Below are positions 23,100 through 34,339 of a DNA stretch of 64,000 nucleotides, one piece after another (within the stretch, counting starts at the first letter, position 1; every line of letters starts with the position of its first letter). Source of the DNA: Saccharina japonica (Eukaryota; Sar; Phaeophyceae; Laminariales; Laminariaceae); NCBI GenBank assembly GCA_008828725.1, contig MEHQ01001009.1, forward strand, positions 109,090 to 173,089, read 5' to 3'. A model generated the notes under the pieces. The model did not search any database. It saw only the letters and a list, made by a program, of their open reading frames with translations, and was not told the origin of the DNA. The position numbers and the translations under genes were made by a program.

Positions 23100-24326
23100 C
23101 GCATCGTTCGCCAGCGGCTGAGGACCTCTAGTCGCCTGTCCGCCACGTTCAGCTTCGCCTGCATCTCTCTCGTGAGCTCTCCGTTCGTTTGGTCGGTCGT
23201 GCTGGTTCGGGTTGTATTATTTTAGGTGCCTTGCATACTAGACAACACATACATACGTAGACCTAAAATTGTAAGCGTCGTTTTTTCTTTGTTTCCGGCC
23301 TACCTCCTGTGGCAGAACACACGAGGCAGGCAGCAATAATGCCACATAGGGGTGGCGCCTTATAGGGGTCGTGCCTTAGTTTCTGAGGCCCCTCATATGA
23401 GCGGGGCTCAACATCTCACGCGAAACATGACTCATACTTCGAAAAAGCTTGTGCGCGCAGCTTGACCCCCATGATATTTTTATGCGCGAGTTCTAAAACA
23501 ACTTACTGCTTGTAGAGTCGTATATTATCTATATTAATACGTAGTCAACCCAAAACTGCGTTTAAAAACAACCTATACGAAGCTCGCTTGAGGAGAGCTC
23601 AACTGACCAGACCATATGGTGTACTTCCTGCTATTAATAACACGACCACCGTGGTACAGCTTGCGTGCGTGTGTGTGATCTGCTTTAGAATTCGGACAAC
23701 TCCTACGATCGGGGTACTGCACATATAACCTGCGTGTTTACACGGCTCCTCCCACTCGGGGGTGTACTTCATTTTCATGCATGGCCGTAGTCGTATGACC
23801 ATAGACCGTCGCACCCCTACAATGCCGGGACGGGGCATGTCCGGTTTTCACCGACCATGCAGACATTGCTCTAGCACCAAGCGCGAAGCGCCGCGAGCTG
23901 TCGGGCGAGGCGCACGTATGGGTGAGCTGCTGTAAGAACCGCTCGTAAGGCGGACTTTCTTGCGTGTGGACGACAGCTATATCGCACCCGAAAGATGGCT
24001 TCGAAAGCAAAAATACAGTAAGTGCACACTTAACTTGTCGTCACCTATGATATCATATGTGGCTAGGTTATACATATATGTGACGCATGCTATTGCTAGA
24101 GGTGCACACCATGTTTGGTTTCTGAGGCTTCTCCGATGAGGAGTATTATACACATAGCAAGTAAACATGATTTTTTGGAGGGACAACAAAAGTGCTACCA
24201 GATGAAAATCCCCGTGCCCTCGTACGGTAGTAGCGATACGACGAAATATAGCGCAACACAGAAATGTAATTTCGACGAGTTTTGGTGAGGGAACGCTTTC
24301 CCTCGTCGTCATAATCGGCTTCCAGC
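23100..24326 (+). repeat. Duplicated block A, second copy
   Basis: Matches 18636-19885. It begins directly after the N at 23099. At 24327 the sequence stops matching block A and switches to the reverse complement of 16590-16735. Confidence 0.85.
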
Positions 24327-24477
24327 CACGCGATCTGTTCGGCAAAGGGCATGCATGTACCAGGTATGGTTTTGGTCGTCACTTTCTATACGTTACAACT
24401 CCTCAACTTGAACTTACTGTAGTAATATTGGCGTACGTATCTGTACGCATGGCGGTATTTTGGACAATCCAGCACCG

Positions 24478-24600
24478 GTCGCCCCGGTGGTCTAACTGGT
24501 AGCCACGAAGCCTGTAGGCCCGGATGTCGAGGGTTCGATTCCCCCTCATTGTTGTTGTTGTTGTCTTCACATTAAACTCGTTTCAGTTGCTAATCCCTTT
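24478..24600 (+). mobile_element. tRNA-derived SINE head with (TTG)n
   Basis: A box GGTGGTCTAACTGGTAG and B box GGGTTCGATTCC have tRNA-like spacing, but the acceptor stem does not pair, so this is not a functional tRNA. It runs into (TTG)n followed by TCTTCACATTAAAC, the reversed tail of the AAC family. Confidence 0.65.
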
Positions 24601-24640
24601 AGTCTGATCTAGCAAGATCACGGCCCGTGGTCACAAAAGT

Positions 24641-26151
24641 GTATAACGTGTGGACGACTGCTTTGCTCGGCAGCGCTGACAAGCAGCTCGGACAAGCAGT
24701 TCACACGCAGAGACACATCTAACCAACGGGTTTCCAAAGTAGAATATTATATATATATATATGTCGCAGGACTGCGCAGGAGGGGATATTCTGCGTGGAC
24801 CGGGGAGGTGAGATATTCGCCGTGCAATCTTGATCGTGGCAGCTAGGTTTCTTATCCATTCGAGGCACAGCAACCACCGTGTTTCTTTCGCTATGATGAT
24901 ACTGCTCTGTGCTGGTTGACGGTAGGTGAGGAGTGTCTTATTCCGCCGTTTCTCAACTCCTTGAAGAAATCAAGCACCGCTTCCTACGGCAAACGTAAGC
25001 AAATACCTGGAAACAAATAACGATCCTGTATTTCGTAGTTCCATATTTGTTTCCTGTTATTCGGGTGGTGTGGTGGTGTGCCTTTTGCCGTTGTTCTTTC
25101 TCTGGCAGCAGTACACCCCCCTTCCAGCATTCCCTTGACAGTACATCAAAGGGTTTAACTTGTACCAGAGGCTTCTTAGCCTCCCATCATTTACGAGGTG
25201 TGCGTCATTGGGTTGTCGATTGTTTTGAATAGCAGTATCTTCGACCACCTTTCGATTTTTTTTTTTTTAATAAAAACAAAACAACAGTCTCGTGGTAGCT
25301 GCGAGCTCGAGGATCTCGTCGAAACTCCTCTTTGCTAGCTGAGTGTAATACTTCGATCGCGCCTACTTTTTTTTTCGTCTTTAGTAGCCATCCCTATATC
25401 GTCGTGTGATCTGCATCTACGACTTTTCAGGGTAAGCTGAAATGTACTGATGGTGTGCCTTTTTGTATTATATACATACGCGTATGAGAAATAGAACAAT
25501 CGTACAGAGAGTTATAGATACGACCTTGTCACCTTATTACCGCTACGTACTAGTAACTACTAGTTACTCTGGTATACGTAGGGTCTGTATTCTAACGGGT
25601 AGAAGGGAAAGGTAAAGGCGTATACAGAGCAGAACATCTGCGGTCCGACAAGTAACGATTTAGGTGTGGTACGCACTGGACGCACCTGCATTGCATGTAG
25701 TGTTACCGTTCGTCAGTATATTGTGGCGGGGCATTCATAGTGGGAGCTTGAGGTGGTGGATCCTGTACTTGCCAGTACGTGGGAGCCGGTCATGCAAGAG
25801 AGCATGACCCCCCACCCCCACCCCTCTCCCTCTGTCAGCTTGACCCTTCAAGCTCTCACGCATTTTATATGAGAACATCTGTCTCCCACTTGGATGAGTC
25901 CTGACTCTGATCAAGCACTAGATACTTGCACTCCCTTTCTCTCGGCATGGCCATAACAACAGTGGCCCGCACTGCTGTATATTGGTATCAGAATATCATA
26001 GTATTAGCGTCCCGGTCGAGTCCCGGTACGTATATATGTATGTATAATATGTATAAATGTACATTACATCGTACCAGGTATTACATTATTATATTATTTG
26101 CCTTCCGACAATAGGTGGGCTAGCAGGTAACCACGAAGCCTGTTAGCGTCA
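24641..26151 (+). repeat. Duplicated block B, second copy
   Basis: Matches 21633-23098 with small indels (an extra stretch near 25160-25190) and continues on into the full-length SINE at 26111. Confidence 0.85.
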
Positions 26152-26432
26152 AGAAAGCGAGTTCGAGCCCCGCCGAGTGCATGCTCATAGGCACTTTTTC
26201 TCGCGAAACGTATCTTGACTAGCAGAAAGCGCGAGAGCGTGAGTTAGCAAAATTCGATGAAAGTCGACGAGCGTTGGGAAGGCTGAACCCTCTGCGCGAT
26301 AAAAATCAAGGCAAGAACCGTAGTGGGGGAGGAGGGAGAGGAGCCTACTTTGTGACCCCGGATCTGAGTTACGACTAGGGAGGGAGAGACGGAAGTGCGA
26401 AGATAATAAATGGGATGGAAAAAAAAAAAAAA
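26111..26432 (+). mobile_element. Full-length tRNA-derived SINE
   Basis: The tRNA-like head (26114-26180) has an A box near GTGGGCTAGCAGGTA and a B box GAGTTCGAGCC. The body follows, ending GAAGATAATAAATGGGATGG, then an A tail of about 14. This is the best complete member of the family that provides the truncated fragments elsewhere. Pol III promoter boxes are present; activity is unknown. Confidence 0.8.
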
Positions 26433-26544
26433 TGTGCAGGGCATTACATAAGATGAGCTTCGACGAAATCCTCGAGCTCACAGCTGTTGTTTTTCATTTT
26501 TTTAATATTATATCATATACTTACTGTCTCCCTGCGTCATTTGT

Positions 26545-26985
26545 ATTCTGTTTCATTTCAGAAATAGTTTTTTATTGTATTTTTGTTCTTATTTTTTGGT
26601 TCGGCTCGTGTCGTTGTGTTCTCGTACCCGGTACGTTAGCATCTCACTTGCTTCAACCATTAATTTGCGTTTTTTATTTTGGTTTTTCTCTGTTTCACAG
26701 TCTGTGACCACAGCATTTGTGTCTCTCTAGGATTAGGAATCAGGACAGGCAATGGGTGTACTGATGTGTGTGTGTTCTTCACATTAAACCTTCCTTTCTA
26801 CCCGTCGACATCCAGCACACCCAGTGTCCGTGCCGATTCTTCATCCTAGAAAGGTACCAGTTATGTGGTCACAAAAGTACAGTACGATACAGAGATACTA
26901 CGCTCAGGGCAGTAAGCAGTAGAAATAACGGGTTTAATGTCAAGACAGCAACAACAACAACAACAATGACAACACAAAATATCGT
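26545..26985. repeat. AAC-tailed repeat copies in inverted arrangement
   Basis: A plus copy (26545-26780, CTGTGACCACAG at 26701) meets a minus copy (26780-26875, ending TGTGGTCACA). A second plus 3' end with CAACAACAAC follows at 26920-26985. The two inner copies form an imperfect inverted repeat. Confidence 0.6.
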
Positions 26986-26989
26986 CGTC

Positions 26990-27630
26990 GTGTTTCGCGC
27001 CAAATGCCCAGAGCCCTTCGGACCATACGCCCCGAAAACTATCGTAGCCTGGTCTCGCCGCCACGCAACAAGTCAGGCAGCGTTTCATTTCATCAGTATA
27101 GTCGTCCCAAATATGTACACGTTTCATTTTTTCAATACCTAGCCTTCAGTATAGCCTTCAGCAAGTTTCACCGCTAAACTTCACAACAGCATTACCCCGA
27201 TACGTGGCATGTGATAACGCACACCACCCGTATACTTGCACGTCCGGGCTGGGCTGTTCGGATCTGCACGTACTTTTGCACCATCTAACCTTGCTCCCAC
27301 CCGGACCTGATCCCCACCCGGATCTACTGTAATCCCATTTGGCACCCTGCTCCCACCCAAGGTGCAGAAATATAACCAGCCCTGCGCAGGAGCCGCCGGA
27401 GGCCCACCTGGCACCTCGATCCCATTTGGTACCCATGTAGGCCATACCAGGTACATATCTACAACAACTCCTGGTATCTGCTATACATGTAACATATAAT
27501 AACCGTATATTGAATGCGAGTGCAAATTCGAATAGCCTCGCACGTACGTGCAAGTTCTATACGGAGCCGGACCCCGTAGGATTGAAGGTCCCATAAATTA
27601 CCGCTATATAATAACAATATCAAGGTCCTT
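26990..27630. other. No gene recognised
   Basis: Short frames at 27158-27553 (minus) include glycine/tryptophan-rich repeats derived from CCCATTTGGTACC / CCACCCGGACCTGATC-like repeated words. Not convincing as a gene. Confidence 0.35.
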
Positions 27631-27631
27631 T

Positions 27632-28850
27632 GTAGGAGTTCGTACGCCTATTTATATAGCATACGTACGATATCAATGGTGCGTATACACATCAGTAGTA
27701 GTCAATAGTGGGCTAACGGAGCAGAAAGGAGTACAGAAAATTTCAAGTATGTTCATGGAATGCAATATTCGAGACGGCACGGGACTGTTTTGACATGTTT
27801 GGCGGGAAAATGGTTGAAGAGGGACGGTGAAAAAATGTGAAATATGGTTGGCTATCGTAGACAAGACGGGACGGGACTTTGAGTGTGAATGTGAATGTTT
27901 TCGACGGGACGGGACGGCACAGCAGTACGTGGAATTTTCTTTTTCATGACGGGACGGGACGGTTAATAAAATGTATCACGATGAGACGGGACGGTAACTG
28001 AAAATTATCACAACGGGACGGGATGTGGTATTTTGTTTTCGCTGGACGGGACGGTACATGAAATATTTCACGATGAGACGGGACAGTGTTACATTGTTTT
28101 TTCGGCGGGAGGGGACGGTGCACATATATACCAAACGGGAGAGAGGTCTTCTGAGACATTCCGACCCCGGCCCCAAGAATGGCTGCCGTGCCAGCCCTCG
28201 AGCTGCTCTGCTTCCTGCCTGTGCTCCTTTCGTGGTGCTGGTAATTCTCTGTTCTTGTATTCATAGCTATGCTTGCTTTCCTTTTGTGCTGTGGAGCAGG
28301 CGGTGATTGCGGTTGTGAGTGATGGTGGTGGAGCTGGTTGGTCTCAGCCCCGTCCGTTAGGGTCCGCATTCATGATGCCGTATCATATCATGCGCATTAT
28401 TACTCTGTAGTTTGATAAAAAAAAAACTTCAATACGTACTTACTTTTCATTACGTTTTTGTTTTTGTTTTTTTGTCCATCCTATTTATTTTCTTCGCCCT
28501 TCTTTTCTTTCTCTCCCTCTTTAGTCGTAACTCAGATCCGGGGTCACTAAGTAGGCTCTTCTTCCCCCTCCCCACTACGGTACTTGCCTTGCATTGTTAT
28601 CGCGAGAAGCTTTCAGCACTCTCTTCCCTCGTCGACTTGCGTCGGATTCCGTAGTACCGGCTGAATGTACCTGGTACGAGAGTATATATATATCTTATAC
28701 GAAGTATGTATTTATGTTTGCGCCTGATATCTATTAATATGTGCGTATATGTATTTGTACGCGTATATGTATTTGTACGCGTATATGTATTTGTTTTCAT
28801 CCCTTTCATTATCTTCGCCCTTCTTTCCTCTTCCCTTTCTCAGATATGAT
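27632..28850 (+). repeat. Duplicated block C, first copy, with GACGGGACGG array
   Basis: Nearly identical to 30244-31499. Between 27860 and 28090 the word GACGGGACGG recurs about seven times at 28-44 bp spacing with AT-rich spacers. A reverse SINE body lies at 28480-28660. Confidence 0.85.
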
Positions 28851-29202
28851 ATTATACGTAGGTGTGATGTGGTGCCTTAAAGCTATAGATGGGACACCGC
28901 AAAGATTGTTCGCGTGTTCTCTTTGGTAGACCAGACAGGCCTAGAAGAAGGTTCTAAACCACTAGAACGTTCCTCAATGTCGGAATTCCCGATACGCATG
29001 AGAAGTTCTCGTAGGAATGTTCTTATATGAAGACATTCCCATAAGTGGATAGACAGCAAACTTAGAGAAGGGAGATCTAGCAGAGTGACGGAATTCCATT
29101 ATTTAGCGGGGGTTTGTAACAACCCGACTTACGGGCCATTGGAGAAGAGGGCCCGAGAGCCTGGAAGAGGCTCTCGCATCCTCCCCCCCTCTGAACATCT
29201 TT

Positions 29203-29280
29203 TACCCCTATAGCTCAGCGGTAATACCCTCACATTTGACGTCGTCGAGGACACGGGTTCGAATCTCACTTCAAACGTTT
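29203..29280 (+). mobile_element. tRNA-like sequence, SINE head fragment
   Basis: A box TAGCTCAGCGGTA (29211) and B box GGGTTCGAATCTC (29256) fit tRNA promoter consensus. The 3' side cannot pair with the ACCCCTA start, so it is a tRNA-derived repeat, not a tRNA gene. A second A-box half, CCGGTAGCTCAGCAGG, at 29475-29495 is fused to a reversed SINE body. Confidence 0.55.
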
Positions 29281-29504
29281 CTTTTTTCAGAAACGCTTGC
29301 GCGTGCGTCCCCAAATAACTCGTCTCCCTGTTGGTTCTCCAGGTATTGAAACGAAGCGGGTAGGTCAACGTACGGCCGTATACGGTACCGACGTCCCAAA
29401 TATCCCGCCGTTCAGAGGGGGGGAGAGTGTTACAAGGATTACCCTGGGCTGGGTAATCGATCGATCTTTTACCCCGGTAGCTCAGCAGGTAATACCATCA
29501 TATA

Positions 29505-29795
29505 GGTGTAACTCAGATCTGGGGTCACAAAGTAGGATATTCTCCCTCCTCCCCCACTACAGCTCGTGCCTTGCATTTTTATTCGCGAGAAGACTTCAGC
29601 CCTTTCTTCCCTCGTCGACTACATACAATAGACTTGCATCGAAGTGTGCTCATACCCACGCTACTACATACAATAGACGCTCTCAGCAGTCGATTCCGTT
29701 TTATAAATATTTTCGCGAAACTCAAAACTTCGACCCACGTGAGACTTGAACCCCGGAAAAAAGCAAGCTCTTAGAAGCATTCCAGGGTACCACTA
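29505..29795 (-). mobile_element. SINE, minus strand, with tRNA-like head
   Basis: Body GTAACTCAGATCTGGGGTC through CCCTCGTCGACT, then a reversed head around GTGAGACTTGAACCCC and CCAGGGTACCAC. The near-identical copy at 31508-31795 belongs to the second copy of block C. Confidence 0.7.
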
Positions 29796-30089
29796 TTACA
29801 AGAACGGGTGGAATGAGGAGCGTGACAGACGTCTTCAAGTGGTCAAACTCCTAACTGCATTAAGCTACTGCGTTGGCGGTTCTTCTCTTTTTGCTGTGTT
29901 TCTACAATAATCGTGATTGATTGGATCGTTTTTGTTTTTAAGCGATTTGTGTCAGCACATAAACCTTTTTTTTAGTGACCGGCAAGTAGTTGATGGGTGT
30001 GCGTGGTGGGTGAGAGAGTTACTGGGTGGGTCGGTTGGTCCCTGGGCTGGTAGTCCCACCATCGCCAACACCACCCACCAACATTTCTT

Positions 30090-30090
30090 N
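30090..30090. other. Single ambiguous base (probable contig join)
   Basis: Block C starts again 154 bp after this N, suggesting a join between overlapping or allelic contigs. Confidence 0.6.
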
Positions 30091-30243
30091 AGTCTTTCGT
30101 GCTTTCCAAGTGATCGACATACCCCAAGCTTCATCCAAGCCCACGCACGTTTGGTCGATCCCCTCCTTTGCTATCCCTCCGAGGTCCTATAACTCCGGGT
30201 CACTTACTAAAATATGGAACAATGTCTCCTGCTCGCCGTGACA

Positions 30244-31499
30244 GTTCGTACGCCTATTTATATAGCATACGTACGATATCAATGGTACGTATACACACCA
30301 GTAGTAGTCAATAGTGGGCTAACGGAGCAGAAAGGAGTACAGAAAATTTCAAGTATTTTCATGGTTTGCAATATTCGAGACGGGACGGGACTGTTTTGAC
30401 ATGTTTGGCGGGAAAATGGTTGAAGAGGGACGGTGAAAAAATGTGAAATATGGTTGGCTATTGTAGACAAGACGGGACGGGACTTTGAGTGTGAATGTTT
30501 TCGACGGGACGGGACGGCACAGTACGTGGAATTTTGTTTTTCATGACGGGACGGGACGGTTAATAAAATGTATCACGATGAGACGGGACGGTAACTGAAA
30601 ATTATCACAACGGGACGGGATGTGTTATTTAGTTTTCGCTGGACGGGACGGTACATGAAATATGTCACGATGAGACGGGACAGTATTACATTGTTTTTTC
30701 GGCGGGAGGGGGCGGTGCACATATATACCAAACGGGAGAGAGGTCTTCTGAGACATTCCGACCCCGGCCCCAAGAATGGCTGCCGTGCCAGCCCTCGAGC
30801 TGCTCTGCTTCCTGCCCGTGCTCCTTTCGTGGTGTTGTAATTCGCTGTTCTTGTATTCATAGCTGTGCTTGCTTTCCTTTGGTGCTGTGGAGCAGGTGAT
30901 TGCGGTTGTGAGTGATGGTGGTGGAGCTGGTTGGTCTTAGCCCCGTCCGTTAGGGTACGCATTCATGATGCCGTATCATATCATGCGCACTACTCTGTAG
31001 TTTGATAAACAAACTTCAATACTTACTTTTCATTACGTTTTTTTGTTTTTTTTTGTCCATTCTATTTATTATCTTCGCCCTTCTTTTCTTTCTCTCCCTC
31101 TTTAGTCGTAACTCAGATCCGGGGTCACTAAGTAGGCTCTTCTCCCCCCTCCCCACTACGGTACTTGCCTTGAATTTTTATCGCGAGAAGATTTCAGCAC
31201 TCTCTTGCCTCGTCGACTTGCGTCGGATTCCGTAGTACCGGCTGAATGTACCTGGTACGAGGTATATATCTTATACGAAGTATTATGTTTGCGCCTGATA
31301 TCTATTAATAATATGTGCGTCTGGTACTAGACTGTACGTACACACGTATGATACTACATTCGTCCAGGTGTATCATTAATTATAGTATGCATACATGTTT
31401 GTATTTGTGTTTGTACGCGTGTTTGTATTTGTTTTCACCCCTTTCATTATCTTCGCCCTTCTTTCCTCTTCCCTTTCTCAGATATGATATTATATATAT
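30244..31499 (+). repeat. Duplicated block C, second copy
   Basis: Matches 27632-28850 with a few indels. It continues directly into the SINE at 31508, lacking the ~650 bp (28850-29505) present between these parts in the first copy. Confidence 0.85.
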
Positions 31500-31507
31500 A
31501 TATATAC

Positions 31508-31795
31508 GTAGGCGTAACTCAGATCTGGGGTCACAAAGTAGGATATTCTCCCTCCTCTCCCACTATACAGCTCGTGCCTTGCATTTTTATTCGCGAGAAG
31601 ACTTCAGCCCTTTCTTCCCTCGCCGACTTGTGCATCGAAGTGTGCTCATATACCCACGCTACTACAATAATAGACGCTCTCAGCAGTCGATTCCGTTTTA
31701 TAAATATTTTCGCGAAACTCAAAACTTCGACCCACGTGAGACTTGCACCCCGGAAAAAAAGCAAGCTCTTAGAAGCATTCCAGGGTACCACTACT
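31508..31795 (-). mobile_element. SINE, minus strand (copy of 29505-29795)
   Basis: Same order of body and reversed tRNA-like head as 29505-29795, with a few differences. Confidence 0.7.
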
Positions 31796-31904
31796 AATAG
31801 ACCATGGGGGCGACCGCACTGCTTTGTAACTGTAATTTGTAAGTTCGTACTTTCTGGCCCACTACATACAGAATACCTGGTACGAATGATGGTGGTATCG
31901 TTTG

Positions 31905-32230
31905 TTAGGCGGATTCAGGCGGGGCGGCATTGCAATACGGCGGTACCTTTTGTTTTTGGCGGTTCCCGGTTTTCGTTTCTTGGCGGTACCGACTTTGGCG
32001 GTTCCCGGTACTACTACTAAATCTGGCGGTACTTTTTTCGACGGCATTTGCAATACGGCGGTACTTGTTTGGGCGGTTCCCGGTTTTTGTTTTTCAACGG
32101 TAGGTACCGATTGTGGTAGGTTTCCGCCACTACAAAATCTGGCGGCATTGTTTTGGCGGTAATGCAACACAGCGGTATTGTTTTTGGCGGTGGACGGTTT
32201 TTAGAGTTTCGGCGGTAATTGGGCGAAAAT
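31905..32230 (+). repeat. GGCGGTACC/GGCGGTTCCCGG spaced-motif array
   Basis: About twelve occurrences of GGCGGT followed by ACC, TCCCGG or ACTT, spaced mostly 15-30 bp with T-rich spacers. A related array lies at 32815-33130. Open frames give repeated Gly/Val/Phe strings and look incidental. Confidence 0.75.
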
Positions 32231-32239
32231 TGCGGTTCC

Positions 32240-32810
32240 TAGCTATTGTTATCCCCGCCCTTGTTCAGGCCCTTGACCGGCTAGTTTGTACGGTGATTTC
32301 AGGGAGAAATCGAGGCAAAACCATCTGGAAACGCGACGGTTACCTGCTTCATTTTGAACGATAAATTAAAAAAAGAAAATAAAAATTGAGCAGCCTCATG
32401 TAAAACGCACGAACAGCGAGGGCACCCTGTGGAACCACAATAAATAGTAATAATTGACTGCCTTGATGTATTACTACTGCTGTATTATCAACAATGTATA
32501 ATCCCTTCCCAAAAAATAGAACAAAAACAAAACAAACAAACAAACAAACAAACACACACATGTATCCATCTCGAGAATTGGGTCGAATATTCTGGGGTAT
32601 AGCCTCATCAGCCACGTCGTCGTCTAAACCCCCCTCCCATTTTCTCCCTAAACTAGTACGAAACCTCCCCGCTTCGCCCACAAGAGCTGCCCGCCTACAC
32701 GACGCCAGCAGCTGATGATTGCGAATAGTCTAGGATCCTAAACTAATACCAGTTCTACCCGCCTCGCCCACAAAAAAGCTGCAGCCGACAAGACGCACAC
32801 AACACGTAAA
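32240..32810. other. No gene recognised
   Basis: AT-rich sequence between the two GGCGGT arrays with an (AAAC)n stretch near 32530-32556. Confidence 0.4.
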
Positions 32811-32814
32811 GAAA

Positions 32815-33130
32815 GTCCGGTACTTTTTGGGCGGTATCCAGTGTTGACGGTGCCTTTTGTGCGGTATCGAGAGTTGGCGGTACTTTCTGGGCGGTATCGA
32901 GAGTTTGCGGTGCATGTTTCGGCGGTATCGAGAGTTGGCGGTACTGTCTGGGCGGTATCGAGAGTTGGCGGTGCATTTTTCGGCGGTTCCCGATAGACAC
33001 AAAACTCTGTCGGTTCTTTTTTCGGCGGTAATGAACACACGGCGTTATTTGTTTTGGTGGTTCCCGGTTTTTCGTTTTTTTGGCGGTACCGACTCTGGCG
33101 GTTCCCGGTGTTTACAAACTCTGGCCGGTA
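32815..33130 (+). repeat. GGCGGTATCGAGAGTT array, ~30-bp period
   Basis: The word CGGTATCGAGAGTT recurs four times at about 30-bp spacing, alternating with GGCGGTRCTTT, then grades into the GGCGGTTCCCGG form seen at 31905-32230. Confidence 0.8.
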
Positions 33131-33289
33131 AACCGCCAAAAAACCGGGACCGTTCCCCGGGGCGGGAAAAATACCACCCTTGACCCTGCTATGCCCAGAC
33201 CGCCGTCCGTCACACGCCTACACTGCCGTCTCCTGGGATATTTGACGGGCAGAAGTATTACTGTAATAGTATTCATGGTGTCTTGACGG

Positions 33290-33510
33290 GAAAGAGTGAA
33301 GGCATTGGCGGGACGGGACAGTAAGGGAGGCGTTTGACGGCGGGACGGGACGGTAAATTACAAAGGGAAACCTTTTCTCGGCGGCACGGGACGGTACGAG
33401 TCAACGATACAGTAGGTGAAACTGTCGACGGGACGAGACGGGACCGGACTACGGCACCAGTTTGACGACATACCGTTCCGTCCAGTCCCGTCCCGTCGTC
33501 ACCGTCCTTA
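33290..33510 (+). repeat. GACGGGACGG array, third occurrence
   Basis: Four to six GACGGGACGG words, then two to three in the opposite orientation (CCGTCCCGTC, about 33470-33520), so the array reverses polarity near 33465. Confidence 0.7.
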
Positions 33511-33519
33511 CCGTTCCGT

Positions 33520-34080
33520 CAATGATCCATGAAAAGCCTTGGGAAATTTAGGGCCCTTGAATACCGTTTCCCCCTAACGCGAGGTTCCACACTGCAATTT
33601 TGTTACTTCCTCTCCATCTCCTTTATCATCCTCGCCCTACTTCCGCCTCCTCCCTCCCAGTTGAAAAAGTAACCCAGATCCGGGGTCACGTAGCGGGCAT
33701 CGCCGATGCCGGTTCTTGGCTGCCATCATTTTAGTGGTGTTGCTCATGATGCTCGCAAAAATTCGAGGTCCCATACAAGGAAGGGGCTACCTGCTTTTGT
33801 TCCTATGTTTTGTTCTCTCATCCATCCCATGTATTATACCACCGTATTTTGCCGTAACACTGAGCTGTGTTGTATTATATACCGACTGCCGACTGCTGCA
33901 CAAGGTCTCACCCTTTGTTGCCTCTTTATCCCGTGTCTCTATTCAGATAACGTGTGATATCTGCACACTGCGCAAGGTGCCTGCAGCGCAAGATAAGCAT
34001 GTGGAGCGCTCTTCGGCTGCTGACGGCCTTCCTTTGTGCCCATGTTAGCGTAGCTCAGGTGAGACAATAAAGCTTCGGCA
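33520..34080. other. SINE fragment and unassigned sequence
   Basis: 33605-33720 is a diverged, truncated reverse SINE body (CCCAGATCCGGGGTCACG). The rest has short frames without domains. Confidence 0.45.
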
Positions 34081-34329
34081 GACGCGTGCTACGGTAGAGG
34101 TATCACTTTTTGGCTGAATCGTTTTCTGAACGATCGGGCTCCTTTACCCAAGTTCGTCGGATTTTCATTTTTGCGACGAATTATGTTTCAGAGTATACTT
34201 CGGTCATGAGATTTCGCATCCCCGGCAGCACTTTTATTTTCCTCCAAAATCATTTTTTCGGTGACGTGTGACGCTCCTGGAGTAAGAAGCTCAGAAAACA
34301 TATTGTGCACCTCTATCGTAGCATGCGTC
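34081..34329 (-). mobile_element. GACGC-family MITE, minus orientation, 249 bp
   Basis: Both 25-bp terminal repeats are present (GACGCGTGCTACGG ... GTAGCATGCGTC) and the interior is reversed relative to the 1476 copy. Flanking 4-mers GGCA and TGCG do not match, so the target duplication is lost or the copy is rearranged. Confidence 0.8.
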
Positions 34330-34339
34330 TGCGGTATGA

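Noticed and set aside
24478..24550. Functional tRNA gene
   Set aside because: A and B boxes are present but the acceptor stem does not pair, and a repeat tail follows directly.
29203..29280. Functional tRNA gene
   Set aside because: Good A and B boxes, but the 5' ACCCCTA has no pairing partner at the 3' end; it lies among SINE fragments.
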